Position numbers and translations under genes: made by a program. This document shows positions 7,950 to 15,165 of a stretch of 27,338 bases of DNA, one piece after another. Location of the stretch: NCBI GenBank assembly GCA_937925525.1, contig CALALS010000161.1:1-27338 (forward strand), written 5' to 3'. The DNA is from an uncultured Flavobacteriales bacterium. GTDB taxonomy: Bacteria; Bacteroidota; Bacteroidia; Flavobacteriales_E; Vicingaceae. The notes beneath the pieces are model-generated. The model ran no database searches and had not been told where the DNA came from. It saw nothing but the letters and a program-made list of their open reading frames with translations. Within the stretch, counting starts at the first letter, position 1. The number at the start of each line of letters is the position of its first letter.

Positions 7950-8971
7950 TGAAAAAAGCTGGCCTCATATTGTTTTCTTTTTTACCCATTTTAGGTTTTG
8001 GTCAACTTTTTCATTTCTCACAATTTGATAATGCTCCCATTTTTATTAACCCTGCCAACACCGGTTTTTATGAGGGTAAATATAGACTAACAACAGTTTA
8101 CAAAAGTCAATGGGGAAGCATATCCAGTCCTTACAAAACTATTTTTGCCGCTTTTGATGCTAGAATTCCTATAGATGGAAATAATAACAATGCCATTGGT
8201 GTGGGTGCAAATATTATTTCAGACAAAGCAGGCACCACACAACTAGGCTTAACTAACTACAATGCCAGTGTTTCTTATATGATGAGAGTTGGGGAAGCCC
8301 AGGGAATTTCGGCCGGGCTGTCCGTTGGCTATCTTCAACAATCCATTAACCTTGATGGTGTAAAATGGGATAGTCAGTATGATGGTGCCAATTATGATCC
8401 AACCATTGACCCAAATGAGCAAGATTATTCTAACCGAGCCAATTATGTTGACATAGCCGGTGGAGTTGTTTTTTTACATCAGCCTTACAGAAGATTAAGA
8501 ATGGAAGGCGGGCTTTCTTTTGGCCACTTAACAAATCCTAATAGAAGTTTTAATAGTGTAGTAGATATAAACGAAGGCTTTAGGTATAACTTTAATGCCA
8601 AGGCTGAAATTGGATTAATTAAATCTTATATTCCCATGTTACTTATTTCAAAACAGAAAGCTTCTTATGAAATAGTGGCAGGCGGATTACGAAAAATTAC
8701 AGTTGGTGAATCTTCTGTTTACACTAATGCTTTAACGGCTTCTGCAATTTATTTTGGCGGAGCATATAGGTTTAAAGATGGTATTATTGCTCAAATGATG
8801 TACGAACATAAGCAACAATTTAAAATTGGCGTAAGTTATGATATCAATCTTTCAAAATTAAGAGTTGCTACCCGAAAATTTGGAGGTGTTGAGTTAACTT
8901 TATCGTTTATTCCTTCCGGAAAGGCTGACAAAATTGATGTCAAAAATTTAGATAAAGTAAATAAACAATAA
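7946..8971 (+). CDS. PorP/SprF family T9SS-associated outer membrane protein
   Basis: 341 aa with signal peptide (cleaved near GFGQ, residue 20). F-I-N-P-A-N-T-G-F-Y near residues 32-41 followed by Y-K-S-Q-W-G-S is the hallmark start of the PorP/SprF family, predicted outer-membrane beta-barrels of the type IX secretion system. Alternating hydrophobic beta strands continue to the C-terminus. SprF in Flavobacterium johnsoniae is needed for secretion of SprB, a type B cargo, and such genes commonly sit directly after their cargo gene as here. The start ATG overlaps the cargo stop (ATGATG at 7946-7951; either Met could be used). This is the last gene of the 13-8971 operon. Confidence 0.93.
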   Translation: MMKKAGLILFSFLPILGFGQLFHFSQFDNAPIFINPANTGFYEGKYRLTTVYKSQWGSISSPYKTIFAAFDARIPIDGNNNNAIGVGANIISDKAGTTQLGLTNYNASVSYMMRVGEAQGISAGLSVGYLQQSINLDGVKWDSQYDGANYDPTIDPNEQDYSNRANYVDIAGGVVFLHQPYRRLRMEGGLSFGHLTNPNRSFNSVVDINEGFRYNFNAKAEIGLIKSYIPMLLISKQKASYEIVAGGLRKITVGESSVYTNALTASAIYFGGAYRFKDGIIAQMMYEHKQQFKIGVSYDINLSKLRVATRKFGGVELTLSFIPSGKADKIDVKNLDKVNKQ

Positions 8972-9002
8972 ATAAAAACCTCCCCACTTTTCAGAGGGGA
9001 GG
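8971..9002 (-). terminator. hairpin with T-tract on the minus strand
   Basis: A perfect 7-bp GC-rich stem (CCTCCCC at 8979-8985 with GGGGAGG at 8996-9002) with a 10-nt loop. On the plus strand it is flanked by A-runs on both sides (8974-8978 and 9003-9007), so it lacks a U-tract after the PorP gene. Read on the minus strand it is followed by TTTTTATTT, the form of an intrinsic terminator. The nearest minus-strand gene is the acyl-CoA dehydrogenase ending at 10025, so the terminator could act on its read-through transcript. It could alternatively be only a 3'-end-stabilising hairpin for the plus-strand operon. The rest of 8972-9151 holds no other recognisable element. Confidence 0.55.
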
Positions 9003-9139
9003 AAAAACCACTAAACCTTATTTAAAAGGGACTGTATATATGTACTAGAACGATATGTCTAAATTACACAATAGTAACTGCTTATTTATCAAAGATTCTT
9101 TTTCGGTAGCCATTAGTTCATGAACGAGCAAAATATTTG

Positions 9140-9147
9140 TATTTTCG
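9140..9147 (+). promoter_or_regulatory. candidate -7 element, MORN-repeat gene
   Basis: TATTTTCG matches the Bacteroidota -7 element TAnnTTTG except for one base and ends 4 nt before the ATG at 9152. The overlapping AATATTTG at 9132-9139 is an equally good alternative. No clear -33 TTTG is seen at the right distance. If used, the mRNA would have almost no leader. Confidence 0.3.
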
Positions 9148-9151
9148 GTCT

Positions 9152-10024
9152 ATGAAGTTTCTACTAAAGTTTATTTTACCTCTATTCTTATTTAACACTC
9201 TTTTGGCTCAAGAAAAAGTGCTTCACCAAGACTTTTGGCCTAGCGGAAACCCAAAGTATTCGGGCTATACATTTGATAACGTAAAAATTGGAAGCTGGGT
9301 ATTTTGGCATGAAACAGGAGCCATTCAATCCAAAGGAGATTATGTAAACGGTAAAGAAGAAGGAGTGTGGGTGTTTGGCTACGCCAACGGAAACTTAAAA
9401 AGCACCGGAAAATATAAAAATGGAATAATTGACAGCCTTTGGTATTTTTTTGACCTTTATGGAAAGCCCACATCAGAAGTTTATTTTAATGAGGGAAAAT
9501 ATCATGGAAAATACATTGAATACTACCCCAATACACAAAAGAAAATTGAAGGAAATTATGTTGAGGGTAAAAAAGACGGACTTTGGGAATACTATGATTA
9601 TAACGGACAAAAAACCGGTGTAGAAACTTATAAAAATGATTTACTTCAAGGCAACAAAATAATCTGGTTTAGTAATGGTGTTAAGGCAGAAGAGTTTAAT
9701 TACGTTAACGGAAAAGCAGAAGGCCCGGCAAAAAAATGGTTTGAGAATGGTAAGCTACAAGCAGAAGGAACATTGAAAAACGGTTTATATGAAGGCTTGT
9801 GGAAATACTATTATGAGTCGGGAAATATATTTGCGGAAGGCTATTATAAAAACGGAGAGTGGAATGGAAAATACGTTGGATATGATGATGAAGGAAATAT
9901 ATTAGAAACAGGAAAACACCTCAATAACCAAAAGCACGGCAAGTGGACGTTTTACAACAAAGGCAAAAAAGAAAAAACAGCCGTTTATAAAAATGGGGAG
10001 TTGATGAAGGAGAAGAAATATTAA
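9152..10024 (+). CDS. secreted MORN-2-type repeat protein
   Basis: 290 aa from the ATG at 9152; an upstream TTG at 9137 would only add five residues before the signal peptide. The signal peptide MKFLLKFILPLFLFNTLLAQ is followed almost entirely by 22-24-residue repeats of the form 'G.Y.NGK.EG.W..Y..NG.....', about ten or eleven copies, the MORN_2 pattern. Homologues are often auto-annotated as 'YwqK family antitoxin', but there is no toxin-like neighbour here and the protein is exported, so that label is not supported. The function is unknown; MORN-type repeats form extended beta meanders that may bind partners or the envelope. Its TAA directly abuts the stop of the convergent dehydrogenase gene (0 nt between). 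Confidence 0.85.
   Translation: MKFLLKFILPLFLFNTLLAQEKVLHQDFWPSGNPKYSGYTFDNVKIGSWVFWHETGAIQSKGDYVNGKEEGVWVFGYANGNLKSTGKYKNGIIDSLWYFFDLYGKPTSEVYFNEGKYHGKYIEYYPNTQKKIEGNYVEGKKDGLWEYYDYNGQKTGVETYKNDLLQGNKIIWFSNGVKAEEFNYVNGKAEGPAKKWFENGKLQAEGTLKNGLYEGLWKYYYESGNIFAEGYYKNGEWNGKYVGYDDEGNILETGKHLNNQKHGKWTFYNKGKKEKTAVYKNGELMKEKKY
9200..10000 (+). repeat. tandem MORN-2-type coding repeats
   Basis: About ten degenerate repeat units of 66-72 bp encode the repeated NGK.EG.W motif. They are diverged at DNA level, so this is protein-level repetition and not a perfect tandem array. Confidence 0.7.
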
Positions 10025-11215
10025 TTACTTCCCGTCATTCCTAAAAGCACTCAGCCCGGTAATGTCTAGTCCGGTAATCAATAAATGAACATCATGCGTA
10101 CCTTCATAAGTAATAACGGATTCTAAATTCATCATGTGGCGCATAATCGGGTATTCACTGGTAATGCCCATTCCGCCATGTATTTGTCGAGCTTCTCTGG
10201 CAATTTTTAAAGCCATATCTACATTGTTTCTTTTTGCCATAGATATTTGTGCAGAAGTAGCTTTCCCTTCATTTCTTAATACACCCAATCTCCATGTAAG
10301 TAATTGTGCCTTGGTAATTTCGGTAATCATTTCGGCTAACTTTTTTTGTGTCAACTGAAAACTTCCAATAGGTACATCAAACTGTATTCTTTCTTTTGAA
10401 TAACGCAAGGCAGAATCATAGCAATCTAGCGCTGCACCAATCACACCCCATGCTATACCATATCTTGCAGAATCTAGGCAGCTCAATGGTGCGCCCAAAC
10501 CAGAACGTCCCGGCAATAAGTTTTCTTTAGGAACTTTTACATTATCAAACACCAACTCTCCTGTAATAGATGCTCTTAGTGACCATTTATCATGAATCTC
10601 AGGAGCAGTAAAACCCTCCATTCCTTTTTCAACTAATAATCCATGTATTCTTCCTTCTTCATTTTTTGCCCACACCACAGCTACATCCGCAATTGGTGAA
10701 TTGGTAATCCAAAGTTTCGCACCATTTAGTAGATAATGGTCGCCCATATCTTTATAATTGGTTAGCATTCCACCAGGATTTGAACCATGGTCCGGTTCTG
10801 TTAACCCAAAACATCCAATAAATTCACCACTGGCTAACTTTGGTAAAAAATTTTTCTTTTGCTCTTCACTACCATATTTCCATATCGGATACATTACCAA
10901 AGAACTTTGCACCGATGCACAAGAACGAACACCCGAATCGCAACGCTCCAATTCTTGCATAATAATTCCGTAAGAAATTTGGTCTAATCCTTGGCCACCA
11001 TACTCCTCAGGGATGTATGGACCAAATGCACCAATCTCTGCTAAGCCGGGAATTATTTGTTTTGGAAATTCAGATTTTTGAGCATACTCTTCAATAATAG
11101 GAGATAAATCTTTTTTTACCCAAGCCCTTACAGAATCTCTAATGAGTTTGTGTTCTTCGGTAAGTAATTCATCTACTCCATAGTAATCATGATGCTGGTA
11201 TAAATCTGTTTTCAT
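10025..11215 (-). CDS. gcdH: glutaryl-CoA dehydrogenase (acyl-CoA dehydrogenase family)
   Basis: 396 aa from the ATG at 11215; an in-frame ATG 22 codons upstream would put a -7 promoter element inside the gene and add an unrelated extension, so the downstream start is chosen. FAD-dependent oxidative decarboxylation of glutaryl-CoA to crotonyl-CoA (lysine/tryptophan degradation) is the predicted role. The GCDH signature D-S-G-V-R-S-C-A-S-V-Q-S-S-L-V-M carries R97, matching the substrate-binding Arg of human GCDH; W-S-L-R-A-S-I-T-G and A-R-Y-G-I-A-W-G also match GCDH. The catalytic base is E371 in I-T-Y-E-G-T-H-D. Full length, apparently intact, single-gene unit with its own promoter. Assignment to GCDH over other acyl-CoA dehydrogenases rests on these motifs. 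Confidence 0.9.
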   Translation of the reverse strand: MKTDLYQHHDYYGVDELLTEEHKLIRDSVRAWVKKDLSPIIEEYAQKSEFPKQIIPGLAEIGAFGPYIPEEYGGQGLDQISYGIIMQELERCDSGVRSCASVQSSLVMYPIWKYGSEEQKKNFLPKLASGEFIGCFGLTEPDHGSNPGGMLTNYKDMGDHYLLNGAKLWITNSPIADVAVVWAKNEEGRIHGLLVEKGMEGFTAPEIHDKWSLRASITGELVFDNVKVPKENLLPGRSGLGAPLSCLDSARYGIAWGVIGAALDCYDSALRYSKERIQFDVPIGSFQLTQKKLAEMITEITKAQLLTWRLGVLRNEGKATSAQISMAKRNNVDMALKIAREARQIHGGMGITSEYPIMRHMMNLESVITYEGTHDVHLLITGLDITGLSAFRNDGK

Positions 11216-11232
11216 CTTGTAAAATTTGTTGC

Positions 11233-11240
11233 CAAAGGTA
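11233..11240 (-). promoter_or_regulatory. -7 promoter element of gcdH
   Basis: On the minus strand TACCTTTG is a perfect TAnnTTTG match ending 17 nt before the ATG at 11215, predicting a leader of about 14 nt. A TTTG at 11258-11261 lies roughly 23 nt upstream (centre to centre), somewhat short of the usual 26. It supports the internal start chosen for gcdH. Confidence 0.55.
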
Positions 11241-11447
11241 AATATTTCATCAACTTTCAAAAAAAATAAAAAAGGGTTCACTCACTTCTTTTAAATAAAT
11301 TACTTTATGAAGCAGTTTGTTCAAATTATTTTGTTTTGATATTTAAAATCAAATCTATTTTTAGTTTTCTTAATTTCATATACATGTCAAGCTTATACTT
11401 AATTAATTGACAAAAAATGCTTACTTTCATTGCTGAAAACTGCTTTT

Positions 11448-11813
11448 ATGACTAACTACATTAAGTTTTTTGCACTCATTTTTACAGCTGGTTTAATTAT
11501 TTTTAGTTGTAAAAAAGATAAAAAAAAGGATGAAGATCCTAAGCAAGCAGATTGCTCTAGCATGAGTGTTAAATACACCTCTTATGTTTCTAAAATTTTA
11601 GAAACCAGATGTACCCAAACTTCTTGTCATGCTGCCGGCTCAAGTAATGGTGATTATACTACCTATAACGGAGTTAAAGCAGTAGTAAGCAGTGGAGCAT
11701 TTGAAAGAAGAGTGTTTGATGAAAATCCAACCGTTATGCCTCCCGGAGGAGCATTGCCAAAAGCTACTCTTGATTCTTTATGGTGTTGGCTAGAAAAAGG
11801 AGCGCCAAAGTAA
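11448..11813 (+). CDS. short cytochrome-c-like lipoprotein with CX4CH motif
   Basis: 121 aa from the ATG at 11448; the upstream ATG at 11430 adds six residues before the signal peptide and is less likely. Signal peptide ends IIFSC (Cys21), then KKDKKKDED. The mature part is one cytochrome-c-like module: C-T-Q-T-S-C-H (C55, C60, H61), candidate distal ligand Met97 in V-M-P-P-G-G, and the closing W-L-E-K-G-A. It has the same architecture as residues 55-175 of the lipoprotein at 2903-3895, including the five-residue step between the two Cys. Probably an outer-membrane-anchored single-haem electron carrier; haem binding is inferred. It sits 50 nt before the DUF4271 gene, which has its own promoter. 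The 232 bp upstream (11216-11447) hold the gcdH promoter and nothing else I can recognise. Confidence 0.78.
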   Translation: MTNYIKFFALIFTAGLIIFSCKKDKKKDEDPKQADCSSMSVKYTSYVSKILETRCTQTSCHAAGSSNGDYTTYNGVKAVVSSGAFERRVFDENPTVMPPGGALPKATLDSLWCWLEKGAPK

Positions 11814-11839
11814 AAGCTAATCTCATACTATCTTAATAT

Positions 11840-11847
11840 TATCTTTG
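11840..11847 (+). promoter_or_regulatory. -7 promoter element of the DUF4271-hemD unit
   Basis: TATCTTTG is a perfect TAnnTTTG match ending 16 nt before the ATG at 11864. No good -33 TTTG is seen at the standard spacing. Confidence 0.5.
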
Positions 11848-11863
11848 CAACATATTTTCCTAC

Positions 11864-12532
11864 ATGGATGTAATTGCAAATACAGTTAAAGGCTACGAAT
11901 GGGAAATAATTATCCTATTAGTATTTATTTTTTCAATTGCTGTTGCTAAAGCATATTATCCTAAAAGATTTATTCAGGTTCTTAAATCTATTCCACTAGG
12001 TAGATTTGCCGCTCAAGTTATTAGAGAGGAAAAAGTTTATACCCAAAGGGGGCAATTTCTTTTACAGTTTTCCTTTTTTATAATAGCTCCGCTATTTTTA
12101 ATTTATCTATCTCACCACATTTTTGATATTGCTTTTACCGAAGTAACTATTCTTGATTATTTAGTATTTTTTGGATGTATTTTAATCGCTTACTTTATAA
12201 AAACAGCCATTCACTTTGCTTTATCGAGATTTTTTAATGCTATGGACATTTTTAGGGAATACATATTTAATGTGTTTTCCATTAATGCCGGCTTAGGCTT
12301 GTTATTTGCCGTTATACTTATCAGCCAGCTGTTTATTACTAACCATAATGCCACCATTTACAATATTGCCATTATACTTACTTGCGCCTTGTTTTTATTT
12401 AGGTTGGTAAGAAGTGGTTATTTAATTGTTAGCAAAAATTATCCGTTATTTTACGGATTTTTATACCTTTGCACCCTTGAAATTTTACCATTGGTCGTAA
12501 TCTTCAAGATATTAAGCAGCTATTTAGCTTAA
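11864..12532 (+). CDS. DUF4271 family integral membrane protein
   Basis: 222 aa with about six hydrophobic segments (near residues 13-32, 63-83, 95-118, 142-160, 166-185 and 195-217) and no signal peptide cleavage site. Basic residues lie between the first two segments (around KRFIQVLKSIPLGRF). Size, topology and position directly before uroporphyrinogen-III synthase fit the Bacteroidota family DUF4271, which I recall being commonly found in this place. Its function is not known; the 22-nt spacing to hemD implies co-transcription, and a link to tetrapyrrole metabolism is inference only. Confidence 0.75.
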   Translation: MDVIANTVKGYEWEIIILLVFIFSIAVAKAYYPKRFIQVLKSIPLGRFAAQVIREEKVYTQRGQFLLQFSFFIIAPLFLIYLSHHIFDIAFTEVTILDYLVFFGCILIAYFIKTAIHFALSRFFNAMDIFREYIFNVFSINAGLGLLFAVILISQLFITNHNATIYNIAIILTCALFLFRLVRSGYLIVSKNYPLFYGFLYLCTLEILPLVVIFKILSSYLA

Positions 12533-12554
12533 TTTAACGAAAAACTACCGAAGT

Positions 12555-13298
12555 ATGAAAGTAAAATCCGTACTTGTTTCTCAACCAAAACCACAGGGTG
12601 ATAAAAGCCCGTATTTTGACTTAGCAGATAAGTGTAAAGTAAAGTTTGATTTCCGTGAATTTATTCATGTTCAGGGGTTAGATGGAAAAGAATTTAGACA
12701 ACAGAGAATTAACATTAGCGAATACGGTGCCGTTATTTTGACTAGCCGAAATGCAGTTGACCATTACTTTAGATTGGCTCAGGAAATGCGTTTTCAGGTT
12801 CCCGAAACGATGAAGTACTTTTGTATTTCTGAATCTACTGCTTACTATTTACAAAAATATGTGGTTTACAGAAAGCGTAAAATTTTTCATGGAAATACTA
12901 AAATAGGTGAGTTAACCGATTACTTACTAAAACACAAAAACGAAAAGTTTTTACTGCCTTGTTCTGACATTCTAAAAAATGAAATTCCCGAAACTTTAGA
13001 TAAAATTAAACTTAATTATACAAAGGCTGTTATGTACAGAACTGTGTGTAGCGACCTTTCTGACTTGAAAGATGTAAACTATGACGTATTAGTTTTTTAC
13101 AGTCCTTCAGGAATAAAATCTTTATTTGAGAATTTCCCTAAATTCAAACAAAACAAAACAAGAATTGCCGTGTTTGGCTCTACTACCGCAAAGGCTGCAG
13201 AAAAAGCAGGTTTAAAAGTAGATATTGCTGCGCCTAAGCCCGAATGTCCGTCAATGACAATGGCATTAGAACAGTATATTTCGAAAGCAAATAAGTAG
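12555..13298 (+). CDS. hemD: uroporphyrinogen-III synthase
   Basis: 247 aa, cytoplasmic, two-domain HemD fold. The enzyme cyclises hydroxymethylbilane to uroporphyrinogen III in haem biosynthesis. Family marks are V-L-V-S-Q-P-K-P at the start, A-V-I-L-T-S-R-N-A-V (about 55-64), the C-terminal D-V-L-V-F-Y-S-P-S-G-I-K-S-L (about 177-190), and I-A-V-F-G-S-T-T-A-K-A-A followed by P-E-C-P-S-M at the end. Sequence conservation in HemD is low, so these scattered motifs are the expected level of evidence. It lies in an operon with DUF4271 and converges on the rfaE2-like gene with 3 nt between stop codons. Confidence 0.88.
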   Translation: MKVKSVLVSQPKPQGDKSPYFDLADKCKVKFDFREFIHVQGLDGKEFRQQRINISEYGAVILTSRNAVDHYFRLAQEMRFQVPETMKYFCISESTAYYLQKYVVYRKRKIFHGNTKIGELTDYLLKHKNEKFLLPCSDILKNEIPETLDKIKLNYTKAVMYRTVCSDLSDLKDVNYDVLVFYSPSGIKSLFENFPKFKQNKTRIAVFGSTTAKAAEKAGLKVDIAAPKPECPSMTMALEQYISKANK

Positions 13299-13301
13299 GA
13301 A

Positions 13302-13817
13302 TTAATCTTTCAGTTTTGATACAATATTTGTAGTTGAATAACCTTCAACCAGAGATATTATTTTCACCTCACCGCCTTTTTGTCTTACCACATCAGAACC
13401 AACAATGTATGTTTTAGATGAAGGATTCGTTTCCTCCGGATCATAATCGCCTCCTTTTACTAATACATCCGGCAAAATAGCTTTTATCAATTCATTTGGA
13501 GTATCTTCATTAAAAACAATAACAGCATCTATTACTTCCAGAGAAGCTATAATTAAAGCTCTTGAATTTTCATCTTGAATAGGTCTGTTTTTATCTTTCC
13601 CTAATCGCTTTACAGAAGCATCAGAGTTAACAGCTACAATAAGTTTACTTCCAAAATCAGCAGTCTTAGCCAAATACTCTACATGTCCTTTATGCAAAAT
13701 ATCAAAACATCCATTTGTAAACACAATTTTGTCTCCACCTTCTTTCCAGCTTTCAACTTGCTTGATAAGTTCGTCAAGCGATAAAATTTTGCTTTGTATT
13801 TTATTGAACTTTAACAT
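13302..13817 (-). CDS. rfaE2: RfaE2/HldE-C-type nucleotidyltransferase
   Basis: 171 aa from the ATG at 13817, which overlaps the end of the upstream gene by 17 nt; an ATG at 13838 would lengthen the overlap. Cytidylyltransferase-fold enzyme: F-T-N-G-C-F-D-I-L-H-K-G-H with the H42-x-G-H45 nucleotide-binding motif, then V-A-V-N-S-D-A-S-V-K and the C-terminal G-Y-S-T-T-N-I-V. The pattern matches the stand-alone second domain of HldE/RfaE, D-glycero-beta-D-manno-heptose-1-phosphate adenylyltransferase (ADP-heptose for LPS). Bacteroidota members are annotated this way, but the real sugar phosphate and nucleotide are not proven; other cytidylyltransferases share the fold. Last gene of the panC operon. 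Confidence 0.82.
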   Translation of the reverse strand: MLKFNKIQSKILSLDELIKQVESWKEGGDKIVFTNGCFDILHKGHVEYLAKTADFGSKLIVAVNSDASVKRLGKDKNRPIQDENSRALIIASLEVIDAVIVFNEDTPNELIKAILPDVLVKGGDYDPEETNPSSKTYIVGSDVVRQKGGEVKIISLVEGYSTTNIVSKLKD

Positions 13818-14793
13818 TAGATTTATTGGTAATTTCAATTAAAATAAATGAGGCTAGTCCTAAAACAATAATCATTGCCGTTTGAGCAACCCAAACAATC
13901 CAACCAAATGCCAGTCCAACTTGCTCTTGTATGCCGTACAATGCTAAAACAGTCATAATTCCTAATGGATAAGCACCTAAACCACCGTTAGTGGCAGCAA
14001 TACTTATTCCGCCAATTACAAATCCACTTAAAATGGCTCCAAAAGATAAGTTTTCCAATTCAGGTAAACAATATATTGTTATCCAAAACATACCTAAATA
14101 CATTCCCCAAATAAAAAATGTATGAAACAAAAACCACCCTACTTTCTTCATTCTAAGAATGGATAATACTCCTTCTTTTATTCCGGAAATAAATGTCCGT
14201 AGCTTAATAATTAAAGGCTGGTTGCTTCTTTTAATTAATCTATAAATAAAGAAAAATACTACTCCTACGGCTAATACCGCAATTATAATATTAGTCGGCT
14301 GTTGTAGTTTTTTGTAAAATGAAAGTTCTTGAATAAACCCAAATAAAATGTCGTATTGAGAAACAATAGTAATAAAGATAAGTGATACCAATAAAATTAA
14401 ATCTGCTATACGTTCGGCTATCACTGTTCCAAAGAGTTTATCAAAAGGAGCTTTTTCGTGTTTTGCCATAAAAGCACATCTGGAAACTTCTCCTGCCCTT
14501 GGAATTAATAAATTAGCCAAGTATCCTATCATTACGGTATAAAAAGCATTACTTAATTTTGGTTTAATGCCGATTGGCTCTAATGTAAACAACCACCTAT
14601 AAGCTCTACTCCAATGACTTAAAACGCCCATAATAAGCGATAAAAAAATCCACTTATAATCAGCCATTTTAAAGGACATGACCATGTTATCAATGTCCTC
14701 ATCACTCATATCTTTAAACATATACCATATCAAAAAAACACCTAAAGCAAGAGGTATGGTAATGCGTAAAAATGAAGAGAGTTTCTTTTTCAA
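13801..14793 (-). CDS. lysylphosphatidylglycerol-synthase TM / flippase-like membrane protein
   Basis: 330 aa with about eight or nine hydrophobic segments. The family marks of the PF03706 (LPG_synthase_TM) group are present: H-W-S-R-A-Y-R-W (about 60-67), Y-L-A-N-L-L-I-P-R-A-G-E-V-S-R (about 91-105), and a late G-G-I-S-I-A-A-T-N-G-G-L-G-A-Y-P segment (about 261-276). It lacks the soluble aminoacyl-transferase domain of MprF, so it is the membrane (flippase-like) module alone. It is located 4 nt after panD and overlaps the nucleotidyltransferase gene by 17 nt. Probably moves a lipid or lipid-linked substrate across the inner membrane; the substrate is unknown. Confidence 0.85.
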   Translation of the reverse strand: MKKKLSSFLRITIPLALGVFLIWYMFKDMSDEDIDNMVMSFKMADYKWIFLSLIMGVLSHWSRAYRWLFTLEPIGIKPKLSNAFYTVMIGYLANLLIPRAGEVSRCAFMAKHEKAPFDKLFGTVIAERIADLILLVSLIFITIVSQYDILFGFIQELSFYKKLQQPTNIIIAVLAVGVVFFFIYRLIKRSNQPLIIKLRTFISGIKEGVLSILRMKKVGWFLFHTFFIWGMYLGMFWITIYCLPELENLSFGAILSGFVIGGISIAATNGGLGAYPLGIMTVLALYGIQEQVGLAFGWIVWVAQTAMIIVLGLASFILIEITNKSNVKVQ

Positions 14794-14797
14794 ATTT

Positions 14798-15148
14798 TTA
14801 GTTTAGCCTATTAGTTGATTCGTTCGGAAATATGAGTGTTGGTTTAAAATTTTTAGCCTCTTCAAAATTCATGGTAGCATAGGAAATAATGATAATCACA
14901 TCATTAACAGCAACTTTACGAGCAGCCGGACCATTCAAACAAATTTTTCCGGTTCCTCTTTCTCCTTTTATCACATACGTTTCTAAACGCTCACCATTAT
15001 TGAGATTAACTACTTGCACCCTTTCTCCTTCTATAATATTTGAAGCATCCATTAAATCCTCATCAATGGTAATACTTCCAATATAATTTAAATCCGCCTC
15101 AGTAACTTTTACCCTATGGATTTTTGATTTTAATACTTGAATTTGCAT
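14798..15148 (-). CDS. panD: aspartate 1-decarboxylase
   Basis: 116-aa pro-enzyme of the pyruvoyl-dependent aspartate decarboxylase that makes beta-alanine for pantothenate and coenzyme A. The self-cleavage site G24-S25 (Y-I-G-S-I-T-I-D) is at exactly the usual position, with K9 and H11 before it and the later N-G-P-A-A-R (binding loop) and I-I-I-I-S-Y-A motifs intact. Full length. It lies 17 nt after panC in the same operon, so both precursors of the pantothenate synthetase reaction are made together; panB is not in the window. Confidence 0.95.
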   Translation of the reverse strand: MQIQVLKSKIHRVKVTEADLNYIGSITIDEDLMDASNIIEGERVQVVNLNNGERLETYVIKGERGTGKICLNGPAARKVAVNDVIIIISYATMNFEEAKNFKPTLIFPNESTNRLN

Positions 15149-15165
15149 AACGAGTGCAAAATTAA

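Noticed and set aside
8979..9002. Intrinsic terminator for the PorP/SprF operon on the plus strand
   Set aside because: The stem is followed by A-runs, not T-runs, on the plus strand; only the minus strand has the terminator form.
9152..10024. YwqK-type antitoxin of a toxin-antitoxin pair
   Set aside because: The protein has a signal peptide and no toxin-like neighbour; the label comes from generic MORN-repeat annotation.
11422..11429. -7 promoter element before the 11448 lipoprotein (TACTTTCA)
   Set aside because: Two mismatches to TAnnTTTG and no -33 box at the right distance; too weak to list.
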